A stretch of DNA of 64,000 nucleotides from Bacteroidales bacterium (GTDB lineage: Bacteria; Bacteroidota; Bacteroidia; Bacteroidales; UBA932), in NCBI GenBank assembly GCA_017443025.1, contig JAFSPG010000013.1, forward strand, positions 40,648 through 104,647. Reading direction: 5' to 3'. How positions within the stretch are numbered: position 1 is the first letter of the stretch; every line of letters begins with the position of its first letter. The notes beneath the pieces were generated by a model, which was given only the letters and a program-made list of their open reading frames with translations, was not told the origin of the DNA and ran no database searches. Positions 33,518 to 42,233 of the stretch are shown here, piece after piece. The translations under genes were made by a program, and so were the position numbers.

Positions 33518-36184
33518 ATGAAGGCTTATTTATGGATTCCTATGCTGTGGCTGTGCCTCTTCGGGGCGCAGGCGCAGAACAAGGAGAAAAGCGACTCTCT
33601 TGTGCGCCTGATAAGCGCCAGGCAGATGGAGCAGGTTGAACGCGACGGCGAGAATTACCGAAAGGTAACGGGGCCGGCGCGCTTCCTGCACAACGACACT
33701 TATCTCCTCTGCGACACGGCATTCTGGAACATGAATACGTCGATTATCGACTGTATCGGGCACGTCAGCATAATCCAGGACGACACCCGCCTTACCAGCG
33801 ACAAGCTCACATATCTCGTAGATGAAGACCTTGCCCAGTTCCGGGGATCCCTCGTCGAGCTGGAAGACAAGGAGGGAAATATGCTCCGCACCCGCCACCT
33901 TGACTACAACACCAAGGATTCCGTGGCCGTTTTTATGCACGGCGGTGCAATGCGCGACCACACAGGGCAGATTATCGAGAGCATAGACGGCAAGTACGAA
34001 TCCAAGATAAAGCTGTTCACCTTCACGAAGAACGTGAATATGTTCACGGACTCCGTGTTTATCAAGACTTCGAAGCTGCTTTACCACGGCGACACCAACC
34101 TGGCTGAATTCTCTGGGGGCATCGATGCCTGGCACGAGAAGAGCCTGCTTTCGGCCGAAGAGGGCTGGCACGACAGAGTGCGTGAAATCTTTTTCTTCCG
34201 GCGCAAAGTCCACGGACAGAATGAAACCCAGGAAGCCTGGTCAGACTCCCTCTTCTTCAACCGGACTCTGAATGAGCTGGAGATGCTGGGGAATGCCCAG
34301 GTTACCGATACTACCCGCAACGCCCACGCGATGGCCGGGAGAATGTTCTATCAGGATTCTATCTCTACCCTTACAATGACCCGCGACCCTGTAGTGATAG
34401 GAGTCGTCGCCGGCCAGAATGAACAGCCTTCCGACACCGTTTATTCCAGGGCGAACAAGTTCATTTACAGGACTTTGCTCCGCTTTGCCGTAGATTCTTC
34501 GCTTGTGGGCATGGCCAACAGGCGACTTAAGGACCTTGACATGGATCCTATTGCGGAATACCGCAAGAAAGCCGCCGAGGAGGCTAAGCAGAAGGCTGAA
34601 GAGGCTGCAAAACTCGACCCTAACAATCCCGCCAACCGTGTCGGTCTCGGTAAGGGAGGAATCGAGAAGGTCGGGCGCGGGAGCGCCAAAGCTGCAGGGA
34701 AAGATCTCTCCACTCCGCTTCGCTCCGGTCGAGATGACAAGGGGGAAGTTGACAGCACGGCTTTGGCTGCTCCTATTAACAGTCCCGAAGATACAGCCCC
34801 GGTCGACAGCACGGCCGCAGCAGCAACTACCGTTGCCGCAGACTCGACCTCTGTCATTTCGAGCGGAGTCGAGAAATCTCAGCCCAAGGACTCCACGAAA
34901 ATCAGCTTCCTGACCGCCATCGGCAACGTAAAAATCTTCAAGAAAGACCTCCAGGTAGTAACCGACTCCCTGGAATACAATGCCATCGACTCCCTCATCA
35001 GGATGTACAAGAGGCCGCTTGTATGGAATGACCCCACCAGGCAATATACATCCGACAGCCTCTTTGCCGTAGTACGCGGCCAGCATCTCGAGAAAGCCAG
35101 CCTGATGAGCGACGCCTTCGTGACAATCCAGGAAGAAGACGCCATCAGCTACGACCAGATTCGCAGCACCGAGATGATGGCATACTTCGACACAACCGGA
35201 GCCATCCGCCGCTTTGACGCCCTCGGCGACGCCGACGCCATCTTCTATATAAAGGAAGACAGCACCTACGCCACCATCAACATAACCAAGTCGAAGATGC
35301 TCAGCGCCGGCTTCAAGGACGGCGACATCGACGTAGTACACTATTACGACGCGTCCAAGAGCGACGCCTATCCCCTCGCCCAGACGCGAAAGGACCAGCG
35401 CACGCTCAAGGGCTTCGAATGGCAGCAGGACAAACGCCCTACAGGGCCTTGGGATATCACCACAAAGACTCTCAGACCGTCGCAGCGCAAGCAATACAGC
35501 GCCCGTCCGGAACCTAAGTTCGTATATACCGATACATATTATCCCGGGTATATAGCCGGAGTAAAGGACGAAATTGAACTCAACCGGCTGGCGCGGGAGC
35601 GGCGGCGCCAGGAAAAGGCGCAAAGGGAGGCCTTTGTCAAGGACTCCCTTGCGAAGGCTGCGCTACGCGACAGCCTCGCCCGCACTGCCGCCGACAGCCT
35701 GCAGCGCACGGATTCACTGAAGACTGCCTCGGATTCTCTTAAGACGGCCGTAACCGACACTCTCAAGACTGCTGCTGCAGATTCACTGAAGGCGGCCCAG
35801 CCAGATTCTGTGGCTGCCGCCCCGCTTACCGCCAAGGAGCTGAAGGCCCTTGAAAAGGAAAAGCGCCGCAAGGAGAAGGAAGCCCTTGCAAAGGCAAAGC
35901 AGGAGGCACGGGAGAGAGAATGGGCCCGCCTCGACAGCCTCGATGCTGCCAAGGCAGCCGCCAAAGCCGCCAAAAAGCTGAAGAAGGAGCGCGAGAAAAA
36001 GCGCAAGATTTATCTCGAATCCCTCGCAGAAGAGCGCAGGGAAAAGATGCTCCTTGAAAAGTACATAGATTACTATCGCCGCAAAAAGGCGGCTGACGAA
36101 GAGAAGGCCGCAGCCAAGGCCCTGAAAGAGCAGAAAGCGGCCCTGAAACAGAAATCTGAACCAGAGCCGAAAGTGGCTAAATAA
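33518..36184 (+). CDS. OstA/LptA-like LPS-transport protein with extended charged tail
   Basis: 888 residues, signal peptide ending FGAQAQ. Residues ~45-330 and ~460-600 are OstA_N/LptA-like beta-jellyroll segments (RFLHNDTYLLCDTAFWNMNTSIIDCIGHVSI, LTSDKLTYLVDEDLAQFRG, VTDSLEYNAIDSLIRMYKRPLVWNDPTRQYTSDSLFA). In this family the domain bridges LPS across the periplasm. Between them lies a low-complexity Ala/Thr/Ser linker (about 360-460) containing two inverted copies of a palindromic DNA repeat. From ~690 on the protein is a Lys/Arg/Glu/Ala-rich coiled coil with repeated DSLKTA units. Last gene of the guaB-surA operon, ended by a strong terminator. Confidence 0.85.
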   Translation: MKAYLWIPMLWLCLFGAQAQNKEKSDSLVRLISARQMEQVERDGENYRKVTGPARFLHNDTYLLCDTAFWNMNTSIIDCIGHVSIIQDDTRLTSDKLTYLVDEDLAQFRGSLVELEDKEGNMLRTRHLDYNTKDSVAVFMHGGAMRDHTGQIIESIDGKYESKIKLFTFTKNVNMFTDSVFIKTSKLLYHGDTNLAEFSGGIDAWHEKSLLSAEEGWHDRVREIFFFRRKVHGQNETQEAWSDSLFFNRTLNELEMLGNAQVTDTTRNAHAMAGRMFYQDSISTLTMTRDPVVIGVVAGQNEQPSDTVYSRANKFIYRTLLRFAVDSSLVGMANRRLKDLDMDPIAEYRKKAAEEAKQKAEEAAKLDPNNPANRVGLGKGGIEKVGRGSAKAAGKDLSTPLRSGRDDKGEVDSTALAAPINSPEDTAPVDSTAAAATTVAADSTSVISSGVEKSQPKDSTKISFLTAIGNVKIFKKDLQVVTDSLEYNAIDSLIRMYKRPLVWNDPTRQYTSDSLFAVVRGQHLEKASLMSDAFVTIQEEDAISYDQIRSTEMMAYFDTTGAIRRFDALGDADAIFYIKEDSTYATINITKSKMLSAGFKDGDIDVVHYYDASKSDAYPLAQTRKDQRTLKGFEWQQDKRPTGPWDITTKTLRPSQRKQYSARPEPKFVYTDTYYPGYIAGVKDEIELNRLARERRRQEKAQREAFVKDSLAKAALRDSLARTAADSLQRTDSLKTASDSLKTAVTDTLKTAAADSLKAAQPDSVAAAPLTAKELKALEKEKRRKEKEALAKAKQEAREREWARLDSLDAAKAAAKAAKKLKKEREKKRKIYLESLAEERREKMLLEKYIDYYRRKKAADEEKAAAKALKEQKAALKQKSEPEPKVAK
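34703..34742 (-). repeat. Dispersed palindromic repeat, inverted copy in OstA-like gene
   Basis: On the minus strand this reads CTTGTCATCTCGACCGGAGC...GGAGAGATC, matching the TGTCATTTCGAGC...GAGAAATCTC family seen at 34851, 59891 and 60563. It encodes STPLRSGRDD in the linker of the host protein. Confidence 0.7.
34851..34880 (+). repeat. Dispersed palindromic repeat, direct copy in OstA-like gene
   Basis: CTGTCATTTCGAGCGGAGTC followed by GAGAAATCTC. It is in opposite orientation to the copy 109 nt upstream and encodes SVISSGVEKS in frame. Confidence 0.75.
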
Positions 36185-36218
36185 AAAAATCCGGAAGCCT
36201 TTCGACTTCCGGATTTTT
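36185..36218. terminator. Bidirectional terminator: OstA-like operon and tRNA-Leu
   Basis: 13-bp perfect stem AAAAATCCGGAAG (36185-36197) / CTTCCGGATTTTT (36206-36218), 8-nt loop. A/T tracts on both sides let it act on both strands. Confidence 0.92.
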
Positions 36219-36219
36219 G

Positions 36220-36302
36220 TGCGGACGATGAGACTCGAACTCATACAGGCCAACGCCCACTACCCCCTCAAAGTAGCGTGTCTACCATTTCACCACGTCC
36301 GC
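36220..36302 (-). tRNA. tRNA-Leu(GAG)
   Basis: Minus strand: acceptor GCGGACG (36302-36296) pairs with CGTCCGC (36227-36221), discriminator A at 36220. The D arm has TGGTGAAATGGTAGACACG. The anticodon stem CTACT/GGTAG frames TTGAGGG, anticodon GAG. A long variable arm and GAGTTCGAGTCTC T arm confirm a class II leucine tRNA. CCA is not encoded. Confidence 0.96.
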
Positions 36303-36338
36303 GAATGTAGATGGAGCTTTGCTCCTACTTTGGGACTG

Positions 36339-36369
36339 CAAATATAGCGACATTTCCCGACTTACCAAA
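36339..36369 (-). promoter_or_regulatory. Promoter of tRNA-Leu
   Basis: TTTG (36369-36366), 19-nt spacer, TATATTTG (36346-36339) on the minus strand; about 35 nt upstream of the tRNA 5' end. Confidence 0.8.
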
Positions 36370-36396
36370 AATTTTTAAGATTTTTTTGCCTGTACT

Positions 36397-36427
36397 TTTG
36401 CTATGAGCGGAAAAAGCAGTATATTTG
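36397..36427 (+). promoter_or_regulatory. Promoter of rpsP-rimM
   Basis: TTTG (36397-36400), 19-nt spacer, TATATTTG (36420-36427), giving a leader of roughly 57 nt before the rpsP ATG. Confidence 0.8.
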
Positions 36428-36490
36428 CGGGCTTTCCACGAGTTGGAAAGGATATTATTAACAAATAATTACAATTAAAACAGATTAACA

Positions 36491-37054
36491 ATGGCTGTTA
36501 AAATTCGTCTCCAGCGCCACGGAAAGAAGAATTTCGCATTCTTCCACATTGTAGTGGCTGACTCCCGCGCTCCGCGCGACGGTCGTTACATCGAGCAGAT
36601 CGGCTCTTACAACCCCAACACCAACCCCGCCACCATCGTCCTGAACGCAGAACGCGCTCTTGCATGGCTCGGAGTAGGTGCCCAGCCTACCCTTACGGCT
36701 CGCAGACTCCTCTCCTATGAGGGTGTCATGCTCCGCAAGCATCTTGAAGGCGGTGTCAAGAAGGGTGCTCTCACCCAGGAACAGGCCGACAAGAAATTCG
36801 CAGACTGGAAGGCCGAGCACGATGCAAAGGTCGAAGCCAAGAAGCAGGGTCTGACCAAGGCCTCCGTTGAAGCCAAGAAGGCTGCCCACGAGGCTGAGGT
36901 AAAGGTTAACGAGGCCAGGGCCGAGGCTATCGCCAAGAAGAAAGCTGAGGCTGAGGAAGCTGCCCGCAAGGCTGCAGGCGAGGCCGCCGCAGAAGAAGCT
37001 CCCGTAGAGGAAGCTCCCGCTGCCGAAGCAGAGGCTCCTGCCGAGGAGGCTTAA
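36491..37054 (+). CDS. rpsP: 30S ribosomal protein S16 with long Ala/Lys/Glu tail
   Basis: 187 residues. The first ~80 are canonical S16 ([42 protein letters not shown] ... [12 protein letters not shown]). The extra ~105 residues are a charged helical tail ([25 protein letters not shown]) ending in an acidic Ala/Glu/Pro stretch, a feature common in Bacteroidetes S16. S16 is a primary binder of 16S rRNA in the small subunit. It is followed after 4 nt by rimM, the usual pairing. Confidence 0.97.
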   Translation: MAVKIRLQRHGKKNFAFFHIVVADSRAPRDGRYIEQIGSYNPNTNPATIVLNAERALAWLGVGAQPTLTARRLLSYEGVMLRKHLEGGVKKGALTQEQADKKFADWKAEHDAKVEAKKQGLTKASVEAKKAAHEAEVKVNEARAEAIAKKKAEAEEAARKAAGEAAAEEAPVEEAPAAEAEAPAEEA

Positions 37055-37058
37055 TCCA

Positions 37059-37583
37059 ATGGCGTCTGAAGCAGGACTTTCCTTGCTGCAGATTGCCGCA
37101 GTATTGAAATCCAACGGTACTGAAGGCGAGGTTCTTTTCGGCTTCAAGACCTTCTCCCCCGAGGAAATTGATACACAGGAACCGGTGTTCATCTATCACG
37201 ATGGACTTCCGGTTCCTTATTTTATTGAATCTTTCACCCCGAGAGGCAACTCCAAAGCCCTCGTTCGCCTTACAGGCATAGAATCTCTCGAAGATGCCGA
37301 AGAAATCTCAGGCAAGGAGGTGTATGGTCGTTGCTCCGACTACGAAATCGAAGGGGAAGATGATCCTTCAGCCCTTGTAGGCTGGACGGTCCTGGACGCC
37401 GACGGCAAAACAGCCGGCACAATCAGCGGATATGAAGATATCCCCGGGAATCTCTGCCTCTACATAAAGACTCCCTCAGGGAAAGAGGCGATGGTTCCAT
37501 TTCGCGAGGAACTGATAATCGCATACAACGAGGCCTCCGAAAATATCACATTAGACATTCCCGAAGGCCTTCTAAATCTTTAA
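37059..37583 (+). CDS. rimM: 16S rRNA processing protein RimM
   Basis: 174 residues. N-terminal RimM domain (QIAAVLKSNGTEGEVLFGFKTF ... FTPRGNSKALVRLTGIESLEDAEEISGKEVYGR) and C-terminal PRC-barrel (LVGWTVLDADGKTAGTISGYEDIPGNLCLYIK ... GKEAMVPFREELI). It assists maturation of the 30S head and binds S19. Co-transcribed with rpsP from the promoter at 36397; a terminator follows directly after its stop. Confidence 0.95.
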   Translation: MASEAGLSLLQIAAVLKSNGTEGEVLFGFKTFSPEEIDTQEPVFIYHDGLPVPYFIESFTPRGNSKALVRLTGIESLEDAEEISGKEVYGRCSDYEIEGEDDPSALVGWTVLDADGKTAGTISGYEDIPGNLCLYIKTPSGKEAMVPFREELIIAYNEASENITLDIPEGLLNL

Positions 37584-37584
37584 G

Positions 37585-37606
37585 CTGCTCTCTCGGGCAG
37601 TTTTTT
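37585..37606 (+). terminator. Terminator after rimM
   Basis: Stem CTGCTC (37585-37590) / GGGCAG (37595-37600), loop TCTC, then TTTTTT. The T tract overlaps the stop codon of the convergent phosphatase gene. Confidence 0.75.
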
Positions 37607-38561
37607 ATTTGTCCAGATCGAAATCGACCAGAATCGGAAGATGGTCGGAAGGACGCCAGAATATATCCACCTTATCCTTTACCGGAGTCGTATATTCGTC
37701 CCAGATGATGTCCGCGAAGACAATCTTGTCATACAGGGGCTTCGTGCAATAGACATAGTCAATGCGACGTTTCTTATTGCCGGTGCTCGGCTTGAACTCG
37801 TTGGGATATTTCGCCTTGATTACGTCAATGTAAGGAGTATTATTGAGGACGTAATCTTGAGTCAGGAGCCTTGTATCGTCGTCGGCGTAGCCATAATGGT
37901 CGTTGTCGAGCCTTGTTACGGAATTGAAATCTCCCATCATCATCCACAACTGATCCTTGGCATCGGGGACGGTGGCAATGGTATGCTCGCAGATATACTG
38001 AATCTCCATAGCCCTGTATTTGTCTCCGCCATGCTCGGCCTTCGATGCCGCCTTGTCCGGGGCCTTACGGGCATGAGCCGATGGCCAGGTATGAACAGTA
38101 ACGATATTGATGGTTTTTCCTCCGACTTCGATAGTGGCCCAGCCGCATCCGTGGGAAACGACCTTGTCGGGGATTTCACCGAATATCCTGTCGATATAAG
38201 TGATAGGGTATTTGGACGTGATGACTTGAGGATAGTTGTCGCGGTGGGCGCTTATGCCCCAGTATTTATGTCCGTAGCGGGCTGCGAGTTCGCCCCAATG
38301 GTCAACGAGGTAGCGATCTTCCTCCGGCATCTTGACGTGGGCGTCGGTTTCCCAGATCGACTGGGCTTCGCACCAGACGCAGATGTCCGGATTCTGAGAC
38401 TTTACATATTCGACAAAACGGTCGTAGTTGTCGTTCTGTCCGTCCCACATACCGTTCTGAATATTCCAGTACAACAGACGGAGGGGCTGTTCGGCCTTGC
38501 AGGAGCCGGCAAATACAATTGCCAGCACTGCGGTCAGGAGGGTTAAAACAATCTTTTTCAT
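37605..38561 (-). CDS. Endonuclease/exonuclease/phosphatase-family lipoprotein
   Basis: 318 residues with lipobox FAGSC (Cys21). EEP-fold motifs: LLYWNIQNGMWDG, CVWCEAQ (metal-binding Glu), VTVHTWP, MMGDFNSVTR (Asp/Asn pair), RRIDYVYCTKP and a closing PSDHLPILVDF (catalytic Asp-His). Being lipidated and extracytoplasmic, it is more likely a phosphodiesterase or phosphatase for nutrient release than a DNA-repair enzyme. Last gene in the tight run glyA-etfB-etfA-acyl-CoA dehydrogenase, 18 nt behind the dehydrogenase; it has no obvious link to their metabolism. Confidence 0.9.
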   Translation of the reverse strand: MKKIVLTLLTAVLAIVFAGSCKAEQPLRLLYWNIQNGMWDGQNDNYDRFVEYVKSQNPDICVWCEAQSIWETDAHVKMPEEDRYLVDHWGELAARYGHKYWGISAHRDNYPQVITSKYPITYIDRIFGEIPDKVVSHGCGWATIEVGGKTINIVTVHTWPSAHARKAPDKAASKAEHGGDKYRAMEIQYICEHTIATVPDAKDQLWMMMGDFNSVTRLDNDHYGYADDDTRLLTQDYVLNNTPYIDVIKAKYPNEFKPSTGNKKRRIDYVYCTKPLYDKIVFADIIWDEYTTPVKDKVDIFWRPSDHLPILVDFDLDK

Positions 38562-38579
38562 AATTCTGGAGTTCTTTGA

Positions 38580-40304
38580 CTATTCGGCACGGAAGGAGGC
38601 GAGAGTATCGGCGGCTGCGGTATCGGCGAGGAAAGCGTCGATGTACTGCTTGTGCGCGGCAGAATCAGCCTCGGAGAGGCGTACGAATACGTTGGCGCTG
38701 CGGCTGAAGAGCTCGGGAGCCTTGGATGCGTCGTCAATCAGAAGCAGAGAGAACACGATGCCGGCAGTCATCTCATAGAGACGGCGGGCAAGGAAGTCAA
38801 CCACCTCCTGATTACCACATTCCTTGACCTTCTCAACTGCCTCTTCGTAAACGGCGAGGAGTTTCTCCACGCGGGCCTTGAGGGGCTTCATCTCCTCGGA
38901 AACCTCATTTTCGAGCATTTCCCTGATAATGCTGATATAAGTTCCGTTGGTAATGTAACGGATGGCAGCAACTACCTGAAGCTGGGTAGTACCCTCGTAA
39001 ATGGAGAAGATACGGGCGTCGCGCAGCAGCCTCTGGCATTTATACTCCATGATGAAGCCGGAACCGCCGTGAACGGAAACTGCATCGTAGGCATTCTGGT
39101 TGGCGTATTCGGAGGCCATACCCTTGCAAAGCGGGGTGAAGGCGTCGGCCATACGGCTGAACTTCTTGAGCTCGGCCCTCTCTTCGGGAGTAAGCGTACG
39201 CTCGCGGGCGATGTCCTCGAGAGCCTTGTAAACATCCACATAAGCGGCTGTCTGATAAAGCATTGTACGGCTGGCGTCGAGCTTTGCCTTCATGCGGCTG
39301 AGCATGTCATAAACCGCCGGGAAATTCTTGATCTTCTGACCGAACTGCTCGCGTTCATTGGCGTATGCGACAGCCTGGTTGTAAGCCTCCTGGCTGAGAC
39401 CGGTACTCTGTGCACCGATACCCAGGCGGGCGCCGTTCATCAGCGACATCACATACTTGATAAGGCCCAGACGGGGGCTTCCGCAAAGTTCTGCCTTGGC
39501 GTTCTTATAGGTAAGCTCGCAGGTAGGAGAACCGTGAATACCAAGCTTGTGCTCGATATGACGGACGTTTACTCCGCCCTGACGCTTGTCATAGATGAAC
39601 ATCGAAAGGCCGCGGCCGTCCTTGGTGCCTTCCTCGGAACGGGCAAGCACAAGGTGAATATCGGAATCGCCGTTGGTGATGAACCTCTTCACGCCGTTCA
39701 GCAGCCAGCAATTATCCTTCTCCGACCATGTAGCCTTGAGCATAACCCTCTGGAGGTCGGAGCCGGCATCAGGCTCGGTAAGGTCCATCGACATGGTTTC
39801 GCCAGCGCAGACGCGAGGGATGAACCTCTGGCGCTGGTCGTCGTCGCCGAACTCATAGAGAGTCTCGGCGCAGCTCTGCAGACTCCAGATATTCTGGAAA
39901 GACGCATCTGCCGCGGAGATGAGTTCGCTTGCCATACTGAAGATGAGTTCAGGGCAGTTCAGGCCGTCGTACTTGCGGGGCATGGTGATTCCCCAGAGGC
40001 CGGCCTTGGTGGCGGCCTCCATATTCTCGACGGTCTTGGAGGCGTATTTCATACGGCCGTTCTCGAGGTGCGGGCCTTCGAGGTCGACGCTCTCGGAGTT
40101 GGGCTCGATGATATTGGCGGCGACATCGCCTACGATTTCAAGCAGACGATTGTAATTTTCGATACAATCCTCAAAATCCACGGGAGCCTCAGGGTAGAGG
40201 TCCTTCTGGGTATAATTGCGCTCCTTGAGCTCTGCAATCCTCTTAAGGAGGGGTTTGCCGAGATGGAAGGCGATTTCAGGATGGTCTGTATAGTAGTTTG
40301 CCAT
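38580..40304 (-). CDS. Acyl-CoA dehydrogenase
   Basis: 574 residues. FAD enzyme oxidising acyl-CoA to enoyl-CoA and passing electrons to ETF. Residues ~55-165 form the N-terminal helical domain (KAGLWGITMPRKYDGLNCPELIF), then the beta domain with DLTEPDAGSDLQ and GVKRFITNGDSD, and the C-terminal helices GARLGIGAQSTGLSQEAYNQAVAYANEREQFGQKI and VHGGSGFIMEYKCQRLLRDARIFSIYEGTTQLQ. An extra ~110-residue helical C-terminus follows, as in the longer DUF1974/AcdC-like versions of gut Bacteroidetes. Operon with etfB and etfA (12 nt upstream), its direct redox partners. Substrate chain length not determinable. Confidence 0.95.
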   Translation of the reverse strand: MANYYTDHPEIAFHLGKPLLKRIAELKERNYTQKDLYPEAPVDFEDCIENYNRLLEIVGDVAANIIEPNSESVDLEGPHLENGRMKYASKTVENMEAATKAGLWGITMPRKYDGLNCPELIFSMASELISAADASFQNIWSLQSCAETLYEFGDDDQRQRFIPRVCAGETMSMDLTEPDAGSDLQRVMLKATWSEKDNCWLLNGVKRFITNGDSDIHLVLARSEEGTKDGRGLSMFIYDKRQGGVNVRHIEHKLGIHGSPTCELTYKNAKAELCGSPRLGLIKYVMSLMNGARLGIGAQSTGLSQEAYNQAVAYANEREQFGQKIKNFPAVYDMLSRMKAKLDASRTMLYQTAAYVDVYKALEDIARERTLTPEERAELKKFSRMADAFTPLCKGMASEYANQNAYDAVSVHGGSGFIMEYKCQRLLRDARIFSIYEGTTQLQVVAAIRYITNGTYISIIREMLENEVSEEMKPLKARVEKLLAVYEEAVEKVKECGNQEVVDFLARRLYEMTAGIVFSLLLIDDASKAPELFSRSANVFVRLSEADSAAHKQYIDAFLADTAAADTLASFRAE

Positions 40305-40316
40305 AATTGTCTTGCT

Positions 40317-41339
40317 TTATTTGCTGTTCTGCTTGTAATACTTGATGAGCTTGGGAATCACCTCTTCCACAGTACCTACGATGACGTAATCGGCAATCTT
40401 GTTGATCGGGGCGTCAGGGTCGGAGTTGATGGAAATGATGATTTTGCTGTCCTGCATACCGGCGATATGCTGAATCTGTCCGCTGATACCGCAGGCGATG
40501 TAAACCTTCGGATGAACGGTGACGCCGGTCTGGCCGATCTGGCGGTCGTTGTCGCAGAAGCCTGCATCCACGGCGGCGCGGGAGGCGCCGACCTCGGCGT
40601 GCAGAAGCTTTGCCAGCTCGAAGAGCATGTCGAAGCCCTCGCGGCTGCCCATTCCATAGCCGCCGGAAACGACGATGGAAGCGCCCTTGAGATTGTGCTT
40701 GGCAGCCTCTACGTGATGGTCGAGCACCTTCACTACGAAAGCCTCGGGGCTGACATATTTGGAAACCTCCGGATAAACGACTTCGCCCTTGGCTTTTCCT
40801 TCGTAAACAGCCTTCTGCATGACTCCGGAGCGGACGGTTGCCATCTGCGGACGATGCTCGGGGTTGACGATGGTAGCCACGATATTGCCGCCGAAGGCGG
40901 GACGAATCTGATAAAGCAGGTTGTCGAAATGCTGACCTGTCTTGGCATCGTCGTATGGACCGATTTCAAGCTCGGTGCAGTCGGCGGTAAGGCCGCTGGT
41001 CAGGGAAGAAGACACCCTCGGGCCGAGGTCGCGGCCGATGACGGTTGCTCCCATAAGGCAAATCTGTGGCTTCTCTTCCTTGAAGAGATTGACGAGAATG
41101 TCGGTGTGGGGAGCGGAGGTGTAAGGGAAGAGGCCGTCGGCGTCGAAGACAAAGAGTTTATCGACTCCGTAAGGGAGAATCTGCTCCTCGACCTTGGATT
41201 TGATACCGGTACCGGCTACGACGGCGTGGAGTTCGACGCCGAGAGTGTTGGCGAGTTTGCGGCCTTTGGTCAGCAACTCCTGGGAGACTTCGGCTACGAC
41301 AGTGCCTTCAATCTCACAATATACAAATACGTTATTCAT
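40317..41339 (-). CDS. etfA: Electron transfer flavoprotein alpha subunit
   Basis: 340 residues. N-terminal ETF domain (ELLTKGRKLANTLGVELHAVVAGTG) and C-terminal FAD domain with the signature VSGGYGMGSREGFDMLFELAKLLHAEVGASRAAVDAGF, GQTGVTVHPKVYIACGISGQIQHIAGM, and ISINSDPDAPINKIADYVIVG. Heterodimer with EtfB, receiving electrons from the downstream acyl-CoA dehydrogenase. Only 3 nt separate it from etfB. Confidence 0.97.
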   Translation of the reverse strand: MNNVFVYCEIEGTVVAEVSQELLTKGRKLANTLGVELHAVVAGTGIKSKVEEQILPYGVDKLFVFDADGLFPYTSAPHTDILVNLFKEEKPQICLMGATVIGRDLGPRVSSSLTSGLTADCTELEIGPYDDAKTGQHFDNLLYQIRPAFGGNIVATIVNPEHRPQMATVRSGVMQKAVYEGKAKGEVVYPEVSKYVSPEAFVVKVLDHHVEAAKHNLKGASIVVSGGYGMGSREGFDMLFELAKLLHAEVGASRAAVDAGFCDNDRQIGQTGVTVHPKVYIACGISGQIQHIAGMQDSKIIISINSDPDAPINKIADYVIVGTVEEVIPKLIKYYKQNSK

Positions 41340-41342
41340 AGC

Positions 41343-42212
41343 TTAACCGATAATCTTTTCGTTCAACAATTCCTTGATAATGCCGTCGATGTCGGCGTCA
41401 GAGGAGGTAAGAGTCTTGCTTTCCTTGGCCTGGAAAACGATGTTGCGGACGGTTTTGACCTTGGTCGGAGAACCGGCCAGACCGCACTGTGCAGGGTCGC
41501 CGTCGACATCGGCCACGCTCCACTGGTTGAGCGTAAGGTAAGGGCGCTCGGCGTAGAGATCTGCGCGAGGGTCGCCTTCGGGACGCTCCAGCGGGCAGGT
41601 GGCGTATTTGTACTTCATCACAAGCTTGGCGTTCTGCGGACGGCAGGGAGCCGCGCTGCCGTTGACGGTGATGACGGCCGGAAGGGGAACCTTGACGGTT
41701 TCCTGGCCACCGTCAATGCGACGGCGGACAGTTGCCACTCCGTTCTCGATGCCGAGAATCTCTTCGGCGTAGGTAACCTGATTGAGGCCGAGCTTCTCAG
41801 CGACCTGAGGGCCTACCTGGGCGGTATCGCCGTCGATAGCCTGACGGCCGCCGAGGACGAGGTCCACACCGCCGATTTTCTTGATGGCGGTAGCAAGTGC
41901 ATAGGAAGTGGCGAGGGTATCGGCGCCGGCGAAAAGACGGTCGGTAAGAAGCCAGCCGGTGTCGGCACCGCGATAGAGACTTTGCCTTATAATTTCACCG
42001 GCACGGGGCGGGCCCATTGTGAGCACGCCGACGGTAGTGCCGGGATTCTGTTCTTTGATTCGGAGCGCCTGTTCAATGGCGTTCAGGTCATCAGGGTTGA
42101 AGATGGCGGGAAGGGCAGCCCTGTTGACGGTGCCTTCAGGAGTCATTGCGTCTTTCCCGACATTTCTTGTGTCCGGCACCTGTTTGGCCAGGACAACGAT
42201 TTTCAATGCCAT
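41343..42212 (-). CDS. etfB: Electron transfer flavoprotein beta subunit
   Basis: 289 residues. KIVVLAKQVPDTRNVG at the start, ALRIKEQNPGTTVGVLTMGPPRAGEIIRQSLYRGADTGWLLTDR, then DLVLGGRQAIDGDTAQVGPQVAEKLGLNQVTYAEEI, the AMP-binding region, and a C-terminal recognition-loop/tail that wraps the alpha subunit. It starts 21 nt after glyA and leads the ETF/dehydrogenase group. Confidence 0.97.
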   Translation of the reverse strand: MALKIVVLAKQVPDTRNVGKDAMTPEGTVNRAALPAIFNPDDLNAIEQALRIKEQNPGTTVGVLTMGPPRAGEIIRQSLYRGADTGWLLTDRLFAGADTLATSYALATAIKKIGGVDLVLGGRQAIDGDTAQVGPQVAEKLGLNQVTYAEEILGIENGVATVRRRIDGGQETVKVPLPAVITVNGSAAPCRPQNAKLVMKYKYATCPLERPEGDPRADLYAERPYLTLNQWSVADVDGDPAQCGLAGSPTKVKTVRNIVFQAKESKTLTSSDADIDGIIKELLNEKIIG

Positions 42213-42233
42213 AATTATTGAGGTTTTAGTATT

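Noticed and set aside
38652-42221. A 1,189-codon open frame on the plus strand, opposite the acyl-CoA dehydrogenase/ETF genes
   Set aside because: It is exactly antisense to three well-recognised genes and has no recognisable motifs; GC-rich codon bias leaves the opposite strand free of stops.
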